Positions 51,859 through 60,050 of a stretch of 64,000 bases of DNA are shown piece after piece; the first letter of the stretch is position 1, and each line of letters opens with the position of its first letter. The notes under the pieces are model-generated. The model saw only the letters and a program-made list of their open reading frames with translations, was not told where the DNA came from and made no database searches. A program made the position numbers and the translations under genes. The DNA is from Anoxybacteroides voinovskiense (lineage in GTDB: Bacteria; Bacillota; Bacilli; Bacillales; Anoxybacillaceae), in contig NZ_JACIDE010000007.1 of assembly GCF_014196205.1 (NCBI RefSeq), forward strand, positions 62,001 to 126,000, written 5' to 3'.

Positions 51859-52694
51859 GTTTTTCCTCCTAACTGTTGAATGACGACTTGTTTCATTCGT
51901 TCGACATTTGGAAATACTCCCGTCCATTTTTCAAACGCAAGCGCTCCTTGATAGACAAACATGCCGACGCCATTTTGCACAATTGCCCCTTTTTTCCGCG
52001 CTTCTTTTAGCCATTTCGTTTCGAGCGGATTATAGATAATGTCGCTGACGATCGTTCGTTCGTTTACATGTTCTAGCGACAACGGCATCGCGTCTACGTT
52101 TGGCGAAAGCCCGACCGATGTCGTATTAATAATAATATCATATTGCGAAAGCCGTTCTTCTGCTTCTGTCAACGAATAGGCGCGTCCGTTCACCGAAATA
52201 TCGCTTTCTTCGAGCAGCCGCTCCGCTTTTTCTTTCGTGCGGTTGCAAATATCAATCTGCTCTGCCTGTGCAGTTGCCAACGAAAAATAAATGCCCCTCG
52301 CTGCACCGCCAGCTCCGATTAATAAAATGCGTTTTCCTTGAATCGTTGTATTTGTTTCTTCGACAAGTGCCCGAACAAATCCTTGGCCATCTGTATTATA
52401 GCCGATGAGGCGGTCATTTTCACGAACAATCGTATTCACCGCCCCGATGCGCTTTGCCATTTCATCCACTTCATCCAACAGCGGAATAACGGCGGTTTTA
52501 TGTGGAATCGTGACATTGATCCCAGCAACTCCAAGTGCTTTCATTCCCCTAATCGCGTCCGCAAGCGCCTCTTTTTCGACATGAAACGCATGGTAATACG
52601 CATCGATACCAAGCGTTTGAAACGCATCGTTATGCATCAGTGGCGATAACGAATGGTGAATCGGACAGCCGATGACCCCGTAAAGTTGCTTCAC
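51852..52694 (-). CDS. aroE: Shikimate dehydrogenase AroE
   Basis: 280 residues; reduces 3-dehydroshikimate with NADPH in aromatic amino-acid synthesis. Substrate site IHHSLSPLMHNDAF and NVTIPHKTAVIPLLDE (catalytic Lys), NADP site LLIGAGGAARGIYFSL, and NTTSVGLSP. GTG start at 52694 after GGGGGAGAGGAG; the ATG at 52715 lies before that site. Confidence 0.97.
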   Translation of the reverse strand: MKQLYGVIGCPIHHSLSPLMHNDAFQTLGIDAYYHAFHVEKEALADAIRGMKALGVAGINVTIPHKTAVIPLLDEVDEMAKRIGAVNTIVRENDRLIGYNTDGQGFVRALVEETNTTIQGKRILLIGAGGAARGIYFSLATAQAEQIDICNRTKEKAERLLEESDISVNGRAYSLTEAEERLSQYDIIINTTSVGLSPNVDAMPLSLEHVNERTIVSDIIYNPLETKWLKEARKKGAIVQNGVGMFVYQGALAFEKWTGVFPNVERMKQVVIQQLGGKTC

Positions 52695-52714
52695 TTCTCC
52701 TCTCCCCCTTAGCA

Positions 52715-53806
52715 TTAAATAAGCGACTTACGCAATAATACGTTTACCCCTTTTGGAACGTACGCAATCACTTGCGCCCCTGGCTCATTGCACGTCACCC
52801 AGCCAAGCCCAGAAAAGACGATATCCGTTTTCGCTTCTTTAATCGTAAACGAATGGGCGACAAGCGGCGGAAACGTGTCCGCATCGCTTTTTTTCGGCGG
52901 CTGAAGCAACTCTCCAAGCTGTTTTTCATACAGTTCGTCGGCGTGTTCGCGCTTCGTCCGGTGAATAAGCAAGTCGTTGGCGAAATAGCAAACAAACGAA
53001 CGACGACCACCTTTGACATAGTCAAGCCGCGCCAATCCGCCAAAAAATAGCGTTTGTTGTTCGTTTAGTTGGTACACTTTCGGATGAATTTCCCGCTTTG
53101 GCGTAATCGTTTTTAAATCTTTCTTATCGACAAAATGCGCCATTTGCTGATGGTTAATAATCCCTGGCGTATCATAAATAGCCGCTCCATCGTCGAGCGG
53201 AATTTCAATCATATCAAGCGTCGTCCCCGGAAAGTACGACGTCGTAATGACATTCCCTTCCCCGGTCACTTCGCGAATCATCCGGTTAATAAACGTCGAT
53301 TTGCCAACGTTCGTACAGCCGACGACGTAGACGTTTTTCCCATCGCGGTATTGCTCAATCGCTTCCATCACCCGCTGCATACCAATTCCTTTCGCCGCAC
53401 TAATTAAGCAAACATCGATTGGTTTCAGTCCTAGTTCTTTCGCCGACTGCTTCATCCATTGAATCAACTTCGGATACTTGACCGACTTTGGCAATAAATC
53501 GACTTTGTTGCCAACAAGTAAAATCGGATTGTTGCCGACAAAGCGATGTAACCCCGGTAGCCAACTTCCGTTGAAATCAAAAATGTCAACAAGTTTGACA
53601 ACAAGCGCTTCCGATTGGCCGATTTCGTGCAATATTTTTAAAAAATCGTCGTCTGTTAACGAGACGTCTTGAATCTCATTGTAATGCTTTAAACGAAAAC
53701 AGCGCTGGCAAATAATTTCTTCTTTCTCCAATGCTGAAGGAGGCGCGTAGCCAAGTTTTGTTTCGTCTTCCGTCTGAATGTGTACTCCGCATCCGATGCA
53801 GCGCAT
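52715..53806 (-). CDS. yqeH: Ribosome-biogenesis GTPase YqeH
   Basis: 363-residue circularly permuted GTPase needed for 30S assembly. N-terminal zinc finger (CIGCGVHIQTED and ICQRCFRL), then permuted G motifs: LVGNKVDLLP (G4) before VGCTNVGKSTFINRM (G1) and YDTPGI (G3). Follows yqeG by 4 bases. Confidence 0.97.
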   Translation of the reverse strand: MRCIGCGVHIQTEDETKLGYAPPSALEKEEIICQRCFRLKHYNEIQDVSLTDDDFLKILHEIGQSEALVVKLVDIFDFNGSWLPGLHRFVGNNPILLVGNKVDLLPKSVKYPKLIQWMKQSAKELGLKPIDVCLISAAKGIGMQRVMEAIEQYRDGKNVYVVGCTNVGKSTFINRMIREVTGEGNVITTSYFPGTTLDMIEIPLDDGAAIYDTPGIINHQQMAHFVDKKDLKTITPKREIHPKVYQLNEQQTLFFGGLARLDYVKGGRRSFVCYFANDLLIHRTKREHADELYEKQLGELLQPPKKSDADTFPPLVAHSFTIKEAKTDIVFSGLGWVTCNEPGAQVIAYVPKGVNVLLRKSLI

Positions 53807-53810
53807 TGTT

Positions 53811-54326
53811 TCACTCCTCCCAATAAATCATTCCGCGTCGTTTCATGACGTGCAATAGTTGCCGTTCAATTTTTCGGTTAAATTTTGTCCAAAACCCGTC
53901 CGTCTGCGCCACCGGAACAACTAAAATCGTATGCAGCCCAAGCCGGTTGCCACCTAGTACGTCCGTCAACAGCTGGTCGCCGATAACGACGACTTCTTCT
54001 TTCGCTAGCTTCATCGTTTGTAGTGCCTCGCTAAAGGCGCGCGTCAACGGCTTTCTCGCTTCAAAAATAAACGGAATGCCGAGCGGTTCGGCAAATGATT
54101 GAACGCGTTTTTTATTATTGTTCGACACGATGACAACTTGAATGCCGCTCTCTTTCATCGCCCGAAACCATTCGACTAATTGTGGTGTCGCTGACGGTCT
54201 GTCCCATTCGACAAGCGTATTATCTAAATCGGTAATAATCCCTTTAATTCCTTTTTTCTTTAGTTCGTTTGGCGTAATCGCGAATACGCTTTTCGCGTAT
54301 TCGTTCGGCAAAAAATAATGAAGCAC
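53811..54326 (-). CDS. yqeG: HAD phosphatase YqeG
   Basis: 171-residue HAD subfamily IIIA protein: ITDLDNTLVEW (motif I), VVIVSNNNK (II), GDQLLTDVLGGNRLG (IV). Related to phosphatidylglycerophosphate phosphatases; substrate here unproven. The GTG at 54326 has AGAGGTGG 8 bases upstream and gives the usual N-terminus; a GTG at 54338 is the alternative. First gene of an eight-gene operon. Confidence 0.92.
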   Translation of the reverse strand: MLHYFLPNEYAKSVFAITPNELKKKGIKGIITDLDNTLVEWDRPSATPQLVEWFRAMKESGIQVVIVSNNNKKRVQSFAEPLGIPFIFEARKPLTRAFSEALQTMKLAKEEVVVIGDQLLTDVLGGNRLGLHTILVVPVAQTDGFWTKFNRKIERQLLHVMKRRGMIYWEE

Positions 54327-54366
54327 CGACTGTTCCACCTCTCATTTCCATGTTTCGCCTTTTCCC

Positions 54367-54395
54367 ATCATACATAATTTTCGACAACGTTTCAA
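54367..54395 (-). promoter_or_regulatory. Sigma-A promoter of the yqeG operon
   Basis: On the minus strand TTGAAA (54390-54395), a 17-base spacer and TATGAT (54367-54372), about 40 bases before yqeG. Confidence 0.72.
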
Positions 54396-54461
54396 AACAA
54401 AGTTTGACACATTTATACAAAATAGAAAAACTTTTCGACAAAATTCTTCATTCCCACAACT

Positions 54462-54561
54462 TGTGGATAACTATACCCACATCACCCACAAGCTTTTTAT
54501 CTCGTTCTTTTACGTTTATAAACACTATTTCCACACGTTATCCACTTTTTACTGTGGATAA
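54462..54561. promoter_or_regulatory. DnaA-box cluster between yqeG and sda
   Basis: Two perfect boxes TGTGGATAA (54462-54470 and 54553-54561) and an 8-of-9 match TTATCCACT (54538-54546, facing the third), plus three weaker 7-of-9 matches (54473-54481, 54482-54490, 54527-54535). In B. subtilis sda transcription is controlled by DnaA through boxes in this interval. The 54327-54665 gap otherwise holds the yqeG promoter and the sda leader. Confidence 0.85.
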
Positions 54562-54665
54562 CAGAACGGTTGTTCTCTCCTTACAGTCATGGTAAAGTAA
54601 AAGTAACTTACCATTATATGTATCGCATACGATTTTTATTCCACTGTTAAAGGAGGGTTCTTGCC

Positions 54666-54806
54666 ATGAAACATTTATCGGACGATTTGCTCATTGAATC
54701 TTATTTTAAGGCAGTCGAGTTAAAGCTGAACCCTGAATTTATTGAGTTAATCGAAAGAGAAATTCACCGCCGCTCGCTAGGACATAAAATTAAACTTTCT
54801 TCATAA
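54666..54806 (+). CDS. sda: Sporulation checkpoint inhibitor Sda
   Basis: 46-residue helical hairpin ([20 protein letters not shown], then [17 protein letters not shown]). Sda binds the sporulation histidine kinase KinA and blocks phosphorelay entry when replication is starting or damaged. AAAGGAGG precedes the ATG. DnaA boxes upstream tie its expression to replication initiation. Confidence 0.96.
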   Translation: MKHLSDDLLIESYFKAVELKLNPEFIELIEREIHRRSLGHKIKLSS

Positions 54807-54807
54807 C

Positions 54808-54828
54808 GGAGCTTTTAGCTCCTTTTTG
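54808..54828 (+). terminator. Terminator of sda
   Basis: GGAGC, TTTTA loop, GCTCC, then TTTTTGTTTTTT. It lies across the 3' end of the convergent psd gene. Confidence 0.82.
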
Positions 54829-55612
54829 TTTTTTCCGTCCAAAAACCGAGCCGCTCGCCTACTTTCACATCCATCGGCGGAACGATCCGTTCGTCAAGGA
54901 TCATGCTCCCTTTTTCAAATAAAAGCACAACGGTTGAGCCAAACGAAAAGTACGCCATTTCTTCCCCTTTGACTAAATGCTCATTCGGATGGGTCCATTC
55001 AATGCTGTTGACAAACATAGCCCCTACTTTCACGACCGCGACATGTTTGCCGCCCGCGCCAATTTCCGTAATGACCCGATAATTTTTCGCCAGCGGTTTT
55101 CTCCCGTATTTCAATCCGAGACGATTCACCGGATACGAACGGTTGCCGAGCTCCCATTGTTTCGTCACCGTCCCGGAAATCGGGCTATGAATGCGATGAT
55201 AATGGCTTGGGCTTAAATATAAAACAATAAATAGCCCGTTTAAATATTTTTCCGCCGCGGCTTCGCTACCAAGCATTTCAGCGATGGAATACGTTTTTCC
55301 TTTGACGACGATTTCTTTTTGCTCACTAATCACACCAATATCTTCAATCACCGCATCAACCGGGCTGACGACACTATTTGGCATAGGGTCAATCGGGCGT
55401 ACGCCTGCTTTTAGCTTTCGGATAAACAGTTGCTGCAACGTTTTATAATGACACAAATTTTTCTCCATTTCTTCTTGATTAATTTGATACACTTTTGCAT
55501 AAGATGGAATGAGCCATGCACTTACGCGCGACTGGGTAAATCGCGACAGCAATTTCGCAGAAAGCGCATGGTTTGTCAATTCAATCATCAGACGGTACAA
55601 CCATTTGAACAA
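54815..55612 (-). CDS. psd: Phosphatidylserine decarboxylase Psd
   Basis: 265-residue membrane-associated enzyme making phosphatidylethanolamine. The self-cleavage site is in YFSFGSTVVLLFEKG (cut before the Ser that becomes the pyruvoyl group), with YLSPSHYHRIHSPISG and VVSPVDAVIEDIG upstream. Divergent from pssA, which makes its substrate. Confidence 0.97.
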   Translation of the reverse strand: MFKWLYRLMIELTNHALSAKLLSRFTQSRVSAWLIPSYAKVYQINQEEMEKNLCHYKTLQQLFIRKLKAGVRPIDPMPNSVVSPVDAVIEDIGVISEQKEIVVKGKTYSIAEMLGSEAAAEKYLNGLFIVLYLSPSHYHRIHSPISGTVTKQWELGNRSYPVNRLGLKYGRKPLAKNYRVITEIGAGGKHVAVVKVGAMFVNSIEWTHPNEHLVKGEEMAYFSFGSTVVLLFEKGSMILDERIVPPMDVKVGERLGFWTEKTKRS

Positions 55613-55654
55613 ACGATATTCCCTCCAATTTATTCTAGAATGAACTTTTACTAC

Positions 55655-55684
55655 TTCCCATATTATAAATAAAATGAGTATAAT
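55655..55684 (+). promoter_or_regulatory. Candidate promoter of pssA
   Basis: TTCCCA (55655-55660), an 18-base spacer and a perfect TATAAT (55679-55684), 45 bases before the pssA start. Confidence 0.6.
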
Positions 55685-55729
55685 GGAAGTATATCTTGTT
55701 GTTTCGTGCGATAGAAGGAGCGTGAAAAC

Positions 55730-56269
55730 ATGTTTTTATCCGATTATATTGATCATACGTTAAAAAAGCTAAAAGCGAACACGGCAAACATCTTAACCTT
55801 GACAAATTTGACGTTAGGCGGCTTTTCTGTTTTATTCACGTTAAAAGGGCAATTAAACGCGAGCTTGCTGTTCATTTTTCTTGCGGCACTCGCTGACCGA
55901 TTTGATGGGACGGTGGCACGAAAGCTCGGAATTGAGTCCGAACTTGGAAAACAATTGGACTCAATGAGTGATATTATATCATTTGGAGTGGCACCTGCAC
56001 TATTGCTTTATCAAAGTTTAATGCAAGATTTTGGCGTACCAGGGGCGTTTTTCACGATTTTATATATCGGCTGCGGGGCGTTTCGCTTGGCACGCTTTAA
56101 CATTACGGAAAATAACGGCTATTTTTCCGGGTTGCCGATTACTGCTGCTGGAGTGTTATTAACGTTTAGCTATTTCGGTGTTCATTATTTTCCACCGCAA
56201 TTTTTCTTTTTTCTTCTGATCACATTATCGTTTTTAATGGTGGGAACATTTAAGCTGAAAAAAGTATAA
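55730..56269 (+). CDS. pssA: CDP-diacylglycerol-serine O-phosphatidyltransferase PssA
   Basis: 179-residue integral-membrane enzyme making phosphatidylserine. The CDP-alcohol phosphotransferase motif DGTVARKLGIESELGKQLD, continuing SMSD, is intact; five or six membrane segments. GAAGGAGCG precedes the ATG. Confidence 0.96.
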   Translation: MFLSDYIDHTLKKLKANTANILTLTNLTLGGFSVLFTLKGQLNASLLFIFLAALADRFDGTVARKLGIESELGKQLDSMSDIISFGVAPALLLYQSLMQDFGVPGAFFTILYIGCGAFRLARFNITENNGYFSGLPITAAGVLLTFSYFGVHYFPPQFFFFLLITLSFLMVGTFKLKKV

Positions 56270-56290
56270 GCTGCCAATGGGCAGCTTTTT
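56268..56290 (+). terminator. Terminator of pssA
   Basis: AAGCTGCC and GGCAGCTT with a short loop, then TTTTT, directly at the pssA stop. Confidence 0.88.
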
Positions 56291-56428
56291 CTATTTATAG
56301 AAATTTTATTATTCGTACCTTTTTCCCTTTTCAATCTTCCGTATTAATTATATGATAAATTTGAACAATGGCGCGATTGTTCTAGGGATATGCTTGAATG
56401 TGGTGATGAATTAACGGGGGGATCGTTT

Positions 56429-57220
56429 TTGGACAAAACATCGATTATCGGAATTATTCTCGGAATTATTGCCGTCGGGGTTGGGATGTATTTTAAAGGG
56501 GTTAGCCCTGTCGTCTTGATTAACCCTGCTGCGTTTTTAATTATCATCGTCGGAACAGCGGCATCGGTCTCGATTGCCTTTCCTACTCGCGATATTAAGC
56601 GGTTGCCGAAATTATTTGGCGTCATTTTTAAAGAACAAAAAATCCCAACAGTAGAAGAGCTTATTCCGTTGTTTGTCGAATGGGCAAATATCGCTCGCCG
56701 GGAAGGATTGTTGGCGTTAGAAGCGAAAGTGGCAGAAATTGAAGATCCGTTTTTGCGCAACGGGCTTAGTTTAGCGATTGACGGACAGACGCAAGATTTT
56801 ATTCGTGACGTCATGTCGGAAGAAATTGCGGCAATGGAAGAACGCCATCAAGCGAACGCCGCCATTTTTACCCAAGCCGGGACGTACGCACCGACGCTCG
56901 GGGTATTAGGGGCGGTTGTCGGGCTTATCGCTGCGTTAGGACATATGGATAACGTCGGCGAACTTGGACACGCGATTAGTGCCGCGTTCGTTGCGACGTT
57001 AATGGGGATTTTCACCGGATACGTCTTATGGCACCCGTTTGCGAACAAGCTGAAGCGAAAATCGAAGGAAGAAGTAAAAGTAAAAGAAATTATGATTGAA
57101 GGGGTGCTGTCGATTCTAGAAGGACAAGCGCCGCGCGCAATTGAGCAAAAGCTTGCTTCCTATCTCCCAGAAAGCGAACGGAAAAAAATATTAGGACAGG
57201 GAGAGGCAAAAAATGAGTAA
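56429..57220 (+). CDS. motP: Flagellar stator protein MotP
   Basis: 263-residue MotA/ExbB-type protein, four membrane segments (SIIGIILGIIAVGVGMYF; LINPAAFLIIIVGTAAS; and two after the cytoplasmic loop, including TYAPTLGVLGAVVGLIAALG). The cytoplasmic loop has the torque-related charged region. Closest by sequence feel to the MotP branch (sodium-type stator of Bacillus). TTG start at 56429 has GGGGGGA 7 bases upstream. Overlaps motS by 8 bases. Confidence 0.88.
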   Translation: MDKTSIIGIILGIIAVGVGMYFKGVSPVVLINPAAFLIIIVGTAASVSIAFPTRDIKRLPKLFGVIFKEQKIPTVEELIPLFVEWANIARREGLLALEAKVAEIEDPFLRNGLSLAIDGQTQDFIRDVMSEEIAAMEERHQANAAIFTQAGTYAPTLGVLGAVVGLIAALGHMDNVGELGHAISAAFVATLMGIFTGYVLWHPFANKLKRKSKEEVKVKEIMIEGVLSILEGQAPRAIEQKLASYLPESERKKILGQGEAKNE

Positions 57221-57974
57221 AAAAAAGAAGCATCACCACGAGGAACATATTGACGAAACGTGGCTCATTCCGTACGCCGACCTTTTAACGCTGCTGCTGG
57301 CGCTCTTTATCGTCTTGTTCGCCAGTAGCCAATTAGACCAAAAAAAATTCCAAGAAATCGCCCGCTCGTTTAGTAGCGCGTTAGCGGGCGGTCTTGGCGT
57401 CTTTGATTTCCCAAGCCCGGTCGAACAAAACAACCCGCAAACATCTGTTCCGAATAAAGAGCGCTTAACGAAAAACGAGCAAGAAAACCTCGTGGAACAA
57501 GAAGGATTGCGGGAACTGCAAGCAAATATTAATAAATACATTGAAGAGAAGCATTTACAAGCCAATTTAAAAACAGCGTTGACCGAAGAAGGGCTGCTCG
57601 TGACGATTTCTAACGACGTCTTATTTGACTCTGGTAGTGCAGACGTAAAACCGCAATATCGCCAAGTGGCGCAAGAAATTTCCCGTCTGCTCGTCATGAA
57701 TCCACCGCGCAATATTATTATTAGCGGCCATACGGATAACGTTCCAATTCGCAACTCAAAATTTGCTTCCAACTGGGAACTAAGCGTCATGCGGGCGGTG
57801 AATTTTATGAAACTATTATTGGAAAACAAACAGCTCGATCCGCGCATGTTTAGCGCCAAAGGATACGGGGAGTTTAAACCAATTGCCTCTAATGCGACTC
57901 CTGAAGGAAGAATGAAAAACCGCCGCGTCGAAATTTTAATTGCGCCAAATACCGCTTCTTCCAGCGCACGTTAA
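57213..57974 (+). CDS. motS: Flagellar stator protein MotS
   Basis: 253-residue MotB-type protein: one membrane helix with the ion-binding aspartate in IPYADLLTLLLALFIVLFA, a plug/linker region and a C-terminal OmpA peptidoglycan-binding domain (IISGHTDNVPIRNSKFASNW, then LSVMRAVNF). Pairs with MotP. Ion choice (Na+ or H+) cannot be read with certainty. Confidence 0.9.
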   Translation: MSKKKKHHHEEHIDETWLIPYADLLTLLLALFIVLFASSQLDQKKFQEIARSFSSALAGGLGVFDFPSPVEQNNPQTSVPNKERLTKNEQENLVEQEGLRELQANINKYIEEKHLQANLKTALTEEGLLVTISNDVLFDSGSADVKPQYRQVAQEISRLLVMNPPRNIIISGHTDNVPIRNSKFASNWELSVMRAVNFMKLLLENKQLDPRMFSAKGYGEFKPIASNATPEGRMKNRRVEILIAPNTASSSAR

Positions 57975-58001
57975 AAAGCTGACATTTTTGTCAGCTTTTT
58001 T
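57973..58001 (+). terminator. Terminator of motPS
   Basis: AAAAAGCTGACA and TGTCAGCTTTTTT arms around a TTTT loop, at the motS stop. Confidence 0.9.
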
Positions 58002-58048
58002 ACATATCGCTAAAAGAAGTTCGACTTCAAGCAGCGCGAAGCAGAAGC

Positions 58049-58075
58049 AGTTGGCAAGCGAATCGCTTGCCAACT
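58049..58075. repeat. Perfect palindrome downstream of motPS
   Basis: AGTTGGCAAGCG (58049-58060), AAT, CGCTTGCCAACT (58064-58075). Not followed by T residues on either strand, so it is not an intrinsic terminator. It lies in a 160-base gap between motS and the convergent ytvI. Confidence 0.6.
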
Positions 58076-58136
58076 ACGGCAGAAAAGTTAGGAATAGAGC
58101 GCTATCAAATGGTTTTGTTAATCAACACACCTGAGT

Positions 58137-59162
58137 TTAAAGTTTAAATGAAAATTTAATCACCCCTGCTTTTACCATCGCTTCAATGACAATGACGATC
58201 GCTGGACCGATAAATAGTCCAAGGAAGCCAAGCAGGCGAAAACCTAAATAGACGCTCACTAACGCAGCAAGCGGGCTAATGCCTAGGTTCGACGAGAAAA
58301 TTTTTGGCTCAATCGTCCGACGAATGACGGTAATAACGACAAATAGCACAATTAACCCAATGCCGGTTGCGCCATGCCCGTTGGCGAGATTAAAAATGCC
58401 CCACGGCACTAATACCGACCCTGTCCCTAAAATCGGCAAAATATCGACAATGACGATTAACAGCGAAAAGAGAAGCGGATAATCGACCCGCAACATAAGC
58501 AAGCCGCCTAACGCAAGCAAAAACGTAATGACGCTTAATAAAAACTGCGCTTTAATAAACCCAACGCCGGCACGGCTTAATTGGGTCATAATAATCGTCA
58601 AGCGCTGTTTTGTGCGCTCGGACAAATGGTTTTCCAGCGCTTTTTTTAAACGAGGCCAATCTAGGCTAATAAGAAAAAGCGCGACTAAGTAAACGAGAAA
58701 ATGAATCAAAAATTCCGGAATCATCGTCACGTAACGAATCATCGATTGCGTCAAATTCGTCGCAAACGACAAAAGCATATTTTTCAACGTCTCGACGCTA
58801 TTTTCGAGCGAAACAATAATTTCGCGCGGAATTGAGCTAGAGTATGATTGCCATTTGCGGATCAGTTGATTGACAACCGTTGTCATCTCTGATAAAAGTG
58901 ATGGCATCTTTTGTGAAAACATAATTGTCTGCTCGACGAGAATCGCGATGATAAAGTAAGAAAGCCCTCCAATCGCAAGCAAAAAAAGCGAAAAGACGAG
59001 CGCGACGGCATGAACCCGCTTTAAACGGCCTTTTTGCAGCTTTTGCACTGCTGGTTCTAAGAGAAAGGCAGTAATAAACGCAAAAAGGAGCGGCAAACTA
59101 TACGGTAATAAAAAGAAAGCGAGTGCCACTAGTATTGCAACGACAAGCCATTTTTTCATCAT
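58137..59162 (-). CDS. ytvI: Sporulation integral membrane protein YtvI (AI-2E transporter family)
   Basis: 341-residue membrane protein of the AI-2 exporter/YtvI superfamily, with about eight membrane segments and the conserved region DILPILGTGSVLVPW and TIEPKIFSSNLGISPLAALV. The YtvI type is expressed in sporulation in B. subtilis; what it moves is unknown. Other family members (YueF, YrrI) are alternatives. Confidence 0.82.
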   Translation of the reverse strand: MMKKWLVVAILVALAFFLLPYSLPLLFAFITAFLLEPAVQKLQKGRLKRVHAVALVFSLFLLAIGGLSYFIIAILVEQTIMFSQKMPSLLSEMTTVVNQLIRKWQSYSSSIPREIIVSLENSVETLKNMLLSFATNLTQSMIRYVTMIPEFLIHFLVYLVALFLISLDWPRLKKALENHLSERTKQRLTIIMTQLSRAGVGFIKAQFLLSVITFLLALGGLLMLRVDYPLLFSLLIVIVDILPILGTGSVLVPWGIFNLANGHGATGIGLIVLFVVITVIRRTIEPKIFSSNLGISPLAALVSVYLGFRLLGFLGLFIGPAIVIVIEAMVKAGVIKFSFKL

Positions 59163-59234
59163 GCTTCATTCAACCCATTTCTTTGTTCAACTTTTCCTAC
59201 TCATTACTATAACGAAAGGAAGGCGGACAATCAA

Positions 59235-59258
59235 TAAAAAACGGTCGCCATCGACCGC
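59235..59258 (-). terminator. Terminator of uppP
   Basis: CGGTCG (59242-59247), CCAT, CGACCG (59252-59257), then TTTTTT on the minus strand. Confidence 0.82.
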
Positions 59259-59259
59259 T

Positions 59260-60039
59260 TCAAAATTTCCCTGTCCATTGGAACGCTAACACGAGCAAGC
59301 CAAGCGCCCATACATAAATAGCAAACATTTTTAGCGAATGTTTTTGTAAATAACGAATCATCCAACGCACCGCGATATACCCAAAAAACGCAGAGGAAAC
59401 CGTTCCGACAACTAACGCACTGAGCGAAATCGTTTCCGCCTGTCCTTCTAATAAATCGATCGACTGAAGCACAATCGCCCCAGCAATCGCTGGAATCGAT
59501 AATAAGAAAGAAAAGTACGCCGCCGTTTCCCGATCGAGCTTGCGAAAAAGCCCTCCAACAATCGTCAGCCCAGAGCGAGAAATCGCTGGGAAAATAGCTG
59601 CTGCTTGAAACGTACCGATCACAAACGCATCCGTATATGTAATATCTTCCATCCGCTTATAGCCGTGCTTTATTCCATCCGAGAACCAAAGAAACATACC
59701 GGTAATTAAAAACTCCCAGCCGATTGTCACTCCTGTTTTCGAAATCTCTTCAAAATAATCTTTAAACAACAACCCAACAACGACCGCTGGCACTGTACCA
59801 ACGATTAACAAAAACGTAAGCTTGCTGAACGGTTTGCGAAGCATATAAAGCAGTTCCTCTTTATAAATGACAAACACAGCGAGCAAGGTGCCAATATGAA
59901 GCATTGTATCAAGGAATAGTCCAGCTTCGTCCAATCCAAATAAATGCCGCCCTAAGTACAAATGACCGGTGCTGCTAATCGGCAAAAACTCTGTCATTCC
60001 TTGGATAAATCCTAAAATCAATGCTTCTAGTTTGGTCAT
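59260..60039 (-). CDS. uppP: Undecaprenyl-diphosphatase UppP (BacA)
   Basis: 259-residue membrane phosphatase recycling the undecaprenyl carrier; confers bacitracin tolerance when abundant. Motifs QGMTEFLPISSTGHL and FPAISRSGLTIVGGL are intact. Eleven bases separate it from the upstream DedA gene, so both are probably co-transcribed. Confidence 0.96.
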   Translation of the reverse strand: MTKLEALILGFIQGMTEFLPISSTGHLYLGRHLFGLDEAGLFLDTMLHIGTLLAVFVIYKEELLYMLRKPFSKLTFLLIVGTVPAVVVGLLFKDYFEEISKTGVTIGWEFLITGMFLWFSDGIKHGYKRMEDITYTDAFVIGTFQAAAIFPAISRSGLTIVGGLFRKLDRETAAYFSFLLSIPAIAGAIVLQSIDLLEGQAETISLSALVVGTVSSAFFGYIAVRWMIRYLQKHSLKMFAIYVWALGLLVLAFQWTGKF

Positions 60040-60050
60040 CCTCTTCTCTC

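Noticed and set aside
57233-57859. 208-codon minus-strand frame inside motS
   Set aside because: Antisense shadow of the OmpA-domain coding sequence; Ser/Cys-rich composition typical of reverse frames.
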